From positions 1 through 8,349 of the forward strand of contig URDX01000049.1 of NCBI GenBank assembly GCA_900546695.1: a stretch of DNA of 8,349 nt, given 5' to 3'. This DNA is from an uncultured Eubacteriales bacterium (GTDB taxonomy: Bacteria > Bacillota > Clostridia > Oscillospirales > CAG-272). The translations under genes and the position numbers were made by a program. Below the pieces are notes generated by a model. That model had not been told where the DNA came from, did not search any database, and worked only from the letters and a program-made list of their open reading frames with translations. Positions 7,201-8,349 of the stretch are shown here, in pieces (position 1 is the stretch's first letter; every line of letters begins with the position of its first letter).

Positions 7201-8283
7201 ACGGTCACCGATGAGATATTCCCGCTCGTCGAGGCGGGGCGCATCGACTATATCGTCTACACAGGCGCATGGATGGATTCCACCGTCGACGATTATATAG
7301 CTCTGCATCGCCGCGCTCTCGCGCATTCGGTGCCCTGCTTTACCTCGCTCGATACCGCTCACGCGCTCGCCGACAGCATCGCCTGCGGCTATAACGAGAG
7401 CAATACCGAGCTCGTCGATATCTGCCATATGCGCACCGAGCGCGGGCAACTGCACTTCTCTAAGATGCAGGCGTCGGGCGACGACTATATCTATATTGAG
7501 AATTTTGACGGCAGCATTCTCTGCCCCGAGTCGCTTTGCGTCGAGCTCTGCGACCGCCATCGCGGAATAGGCGGCTTCGGCATCGTGCTCATCGAGCACA
7601 GCGACTGCGCCGACGCTGCAATGCGCATCTTCAACAGCGACGGCACCGAGGGCTACGTCGCGGGCAACTCGCTCCGCTGCGTCGGCAAGTATCTCTACGA
7701 TAACGGCATCGTGCCGCGCCGCGACATGACCGTTCAGACCCGCGCGGGCATCTGCCGACTGCACCTCTATACCCGCGGCGGTCTCGTTTCGTCGGTCACC
7801 GTCAATATGGGCGCGCCCGACTTCGCGGCATCCGCCGTACCCGTAACGCTTGATACCCCCCGCGCGGTCAACTACTCCATCAATATCGGCGGCACCGAGT
7901 ACCGCGTGACCTGCCTCTCGATGGGCAACCCGCACTGCGTCGTGTTTACCGACAACGTCGACAAGGTCGACCTCGGACGCATCGGACCGCTGTTCGAGAA
8001 CTCGCCGCTCTTCCCGCACCGTACAAATACCGAGTTCGTGCGCGTCGTAAACCCCGCCGTGCTCAAGCTCCGCGTCTTTGAACGCGGCAACGGCGAGACA
8101 AGTGCCTGCGGCACCGGCTGCTGCGCCGCCGTCTGCGCCGCCGTCGAAAACGGCTGCTGCGAGAAGAATACCGATATAACCGTCAAGACCCGCGGCGGCG
8201 ACCTCATCGTCCGCTATTCGGACGACGGCGTAACGCTCACGGGCGACGCGGTGCTGGTATATCGAGGCGAACTCCGGTATTAA
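4270..8283 (+). CDS. carB: CarB-DapF fusion: carbamoyl phosphate synthase large subunit with C-terminal diaminopimelate epimerase-like domain
   Basis: The protein has 1337 residues, whereas CarB alone is usually near 1070. Residues 1-1050 form a full CarB that makes carbamoyl phosphate from ammonia, bicarbonate and two ATP. The first half opens with GSGPIVIGQAAEFDYAG (14-30), then shows IRPAFTLGGAGGG (R169) and the metal-binding EVNPRVSRSS (E298, N300). The oligomerisation domain follows, around 400-540. The second half opens with GSGPIRIGQGIEFDYSS (from 549), then RPSYVIGGQNM (R698) and EVNPRASRT (E823, N825). A methylglyoxal synthase-like allosteric domain runs from about 930 to 1040. Residues 1061-1337 are a DapF-like domain, described separately. 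ATG at 4270 overlaps the carA stop by one base and has GGAGG at 4255-4259. Codon use looks continuous across the junction, and no frameshift or stop is visible. Confidence 0.95.
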   Translation: MPLDSSIKKVLMIGSGPIVIGQAAEFDYAGAQACRVLKEAGVDVVLVNSNPATIMTDRALADEIYLEPLTVETVKRIIKKERPDSLLAGLGGQTGLTLASELYKEGFLERYGVRLIGTNAEAIDKAEDRQLFKLTMEQIGEPTVPSDIACTLEDALAVADRIGYPVIIRPAFTLGGAGGGVAHSREEMTVAAQTGLDASPISQILVERYIYGWKEIEFETMRDAAGNAIAVCSMENFDPVGIHTGDSIVVAPALTLSDKEYQMLRSASLRIISALGIVGGCNCQFALNPDSFEYSVIEVNPRVSRSSALASKATGYPIAKITAKIALGYNLDEIKNDITGKTCACFEPALDYVAVKLPKWPFDKFQGSSRRLGTQMKATGEVMSIASSFEAALMKAVRGAEISLDTLRAAPVSDRPIEERLSEADDRRLFAVFEALLSGMSIDEIHRLTRIDRFFLCKLQNLADYERRIEHGLTDELYREGKRLGYTDKAISRLSGATELPEFSYSYKMVDTCGAEFDAQTPYFYSSADGDCEARRHPRSGRDVIMVLGSGPIRIGQGIEFDYSSVHCVWTLKERGYDVVIVNNNPETVSTDYDTADRLYFEPLCEEDVMSIIRVEKPIGVVVAFGGQTAIRLTGFLDRQGIRILGTSAEGIDTAEDRERFDELLGRVGIPRPSGRGVNGVEEAVAAAESLGYPVLLRPSYVIGGQNMKIVHSEAEVRTYMELILSEGIENPVLVDKYMMGTELEVDVISDGTDILIPGIMEHIERAGVHSGDSIAVYPPYNLSDKMTERIIECSKKLALSLGTQGLVNIQYLIWRGELYVIEVNPRASRTVPYISKVAGVPMVDVASRVMLGERLADMPYGTGLYRVPPYTAVKVPVFSFEKLTDVNSYLGPEMKSTGEVLGIGKNLGEALFKGLTSAGMIVGRREGERGVFLSVDSRDSADLISLAKKFDDLGYRIYATPDTARMITDSLGVPTETVTDEIFPLVEAGRIDYIVYTGAWMDSTVDDYIALHRRALAHSVPCFTSLDTAHALADSIACGYNESNTELVDICHMRTERGQLHFSKMQASGDDYIYIENFDGSILCPESLCVELCDRHRGIGGFGIVLIEHSDCADAAMRIFNSDGTEGYVAGNSLRCVGKYLYDNGIVPRRDMTVQTRAGICRLHLYTRGGLVSSVTVNMGAPDFAASAVPVTLDTPRAVNYSINIGGTEYRVTCLSMGNPHCVVFTDNVDKVDLGRIGPLFENSPLFPHRTNTEFVRVVNPAVLKLRVFERGNGETSACGTGCCAAVCAAVENGCCEKNTDITVKTRGGDLIVRYSDDGVTLTGDAVLVYRGELRY
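7450..8280 (+). other. dapF: DapF-like (diaminopimelate epimerase family) domain inside the carB frame
   Basis: DapF interconverts LL- and meso-diaminopimelate using two cysteines, one on each side of the substrate. This domain covers residues 1061-1337 (277 residues; free DapF is about 275) and is complete. LHFSKMQASGDDYIYI aligns with the DapF N terminus, so L1061 stands where the free enzyme has its initiator Met. RGIGGFG, MRIFNSDGTE, SMGNPH (N1220), RTNTEF (N1253), the ERGNGET motif (E1271, R1272) and ACGTG (catalytic Cys1280) follow in the normal order. Two key positions differ. The first catalytic Cys of the usual CGNGxRC motif is Ala1131 (AGNSLRC), and the substrate-binding Asn of GND is Asp1071. 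ATG at 7429 (M1054) could in theory start a separate protein, but no AGGAGG-like site precedes it. The domain may be an active variant epimerase, a one-base enzyme with changed chemistry, or a non-catalytic module. Confidence 0.9.
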
Positions 8284-8298
8284 GGTACGAGGAGTACG

Positions 8299-8338
8299 GC
8301 GGGGGACGCTTTCGAGAAAGCGCCCCCACACCCCCCGC
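8299..8338 (+). terminator. GC-rich hairpin after carB-dapF, possible terminator or intergenic repeat
   Basis: CGCTTTC (8307-8313) pairs with GAAAGCG (8316-8322). GGGGG (8301-8305) then pairs with CCCCC (8323-8327) across a single bulged A (8306). An alternative outer stem is GCGGGGG (8299-8305) with CCCCCGC (8332-8338). The hairpin starts 16-18 bases after the stop codon, where a terminator is expected, but no T run follows directly. From unverified memory, similar hairpins with a trailing C-rich tract recur after genes in gut Clostridia, so this may be a dispersed repeat acting as transcript end. Confidence 0.5.
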
Positions 8339-8349
8339 AAAGCTTTAAA

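Noticed and set aside
7429..7431. Internal ATG as the start of a separate DapF protein
   Set aside because: No AGGAGG-like sequence lies 5-12 bases upstream, and the CarB frame enters with no stop, so a single fused product is simpler. Low-level internal initiation cannot be fully excluded.
5845..8340. 831-codon open frame on the - strand opposite carB-dapF
   Set aside because: It is a mirror of strong third-position GC bias in the sense gene. Its translation is low-complexity Ala/Val/Asp/Glu/Arg-rich with no family motif, whereas the + strand frame has clear CarB and DapF motifs throughout.

Overview
The window reads as a chromosomal segment of a GC-rich, Gram-positive anaerobe, most likely a gut Clostridia lineage (Oscillospirales/Ruminococcaceae-like). 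This is an inference. It rests on strong AGGAGG-type ribosome binding sites, GC-rich third positions combined with frequent ATA isoleucine codons, palindromic intergenic repeats of a style I associate with that group, and clostridial-looking CarB, OTC and amino acid ABC transporter sequences. All five genes lie on the + strand. No RNA gene, CRISPR array, insertion sequence or phage gene is visible.

Layout. Bases 1-392 hold no credible gene: two related copies of an imperfect hairpin repeat, a separate GC-rich palindrome, a possible promoter, and a nested inverted repeat just upstream of the first gene. Bases 393-1788 encode a polar amino acid ABC transporter permease and its ATPase, overlapping by 17 bases; no substrate-binding protein gene is in the window. 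A GC-rich 238-base gap with a short AT-rich island follows. Ornithine carbamoyltransferase (2027-3022) comes next, then a 174-base gap with a TATAAT box and a 5' UTR hairpin. carA (3197-4270) then overlaps by one base a very long carB reading frame (4270-8283). The window closes with a GC-rich hairpin.

How the genes work together. CarA and CarB make carbamoyl phosphate from glutamine, bicarbonate and ATP. OTC condenses it with ornithine to give citrulline on the way to arginine. The transporter may import a related amino acid, but its substrate cannot be read from the sequence.

The main observation is that the carB frame does not stop where CarB normally ends. It continues without a stop, and without a good internal ribosome binding site, into a complete diaminopimelate epimerase (DapF)-like domain of about 277 residues, giving a 1337-residue CarB-DapF protein. 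This physically joins carbamoyl phosphate synthesis to the last step before meso-diaminopimelate (lysine and peptidoglycan). The DapF-like domain keeps one of the two catalytic cysteines and most substrate-binding residues, but has Ala at the first catalytic Cys position and Asp at the substrate-binding Asn near its N terminus. Its activity is therefore an open question. The allosteric domain of the CarB part also lacks several residues that bind nucleotide effectors in the E. coli enzyme.
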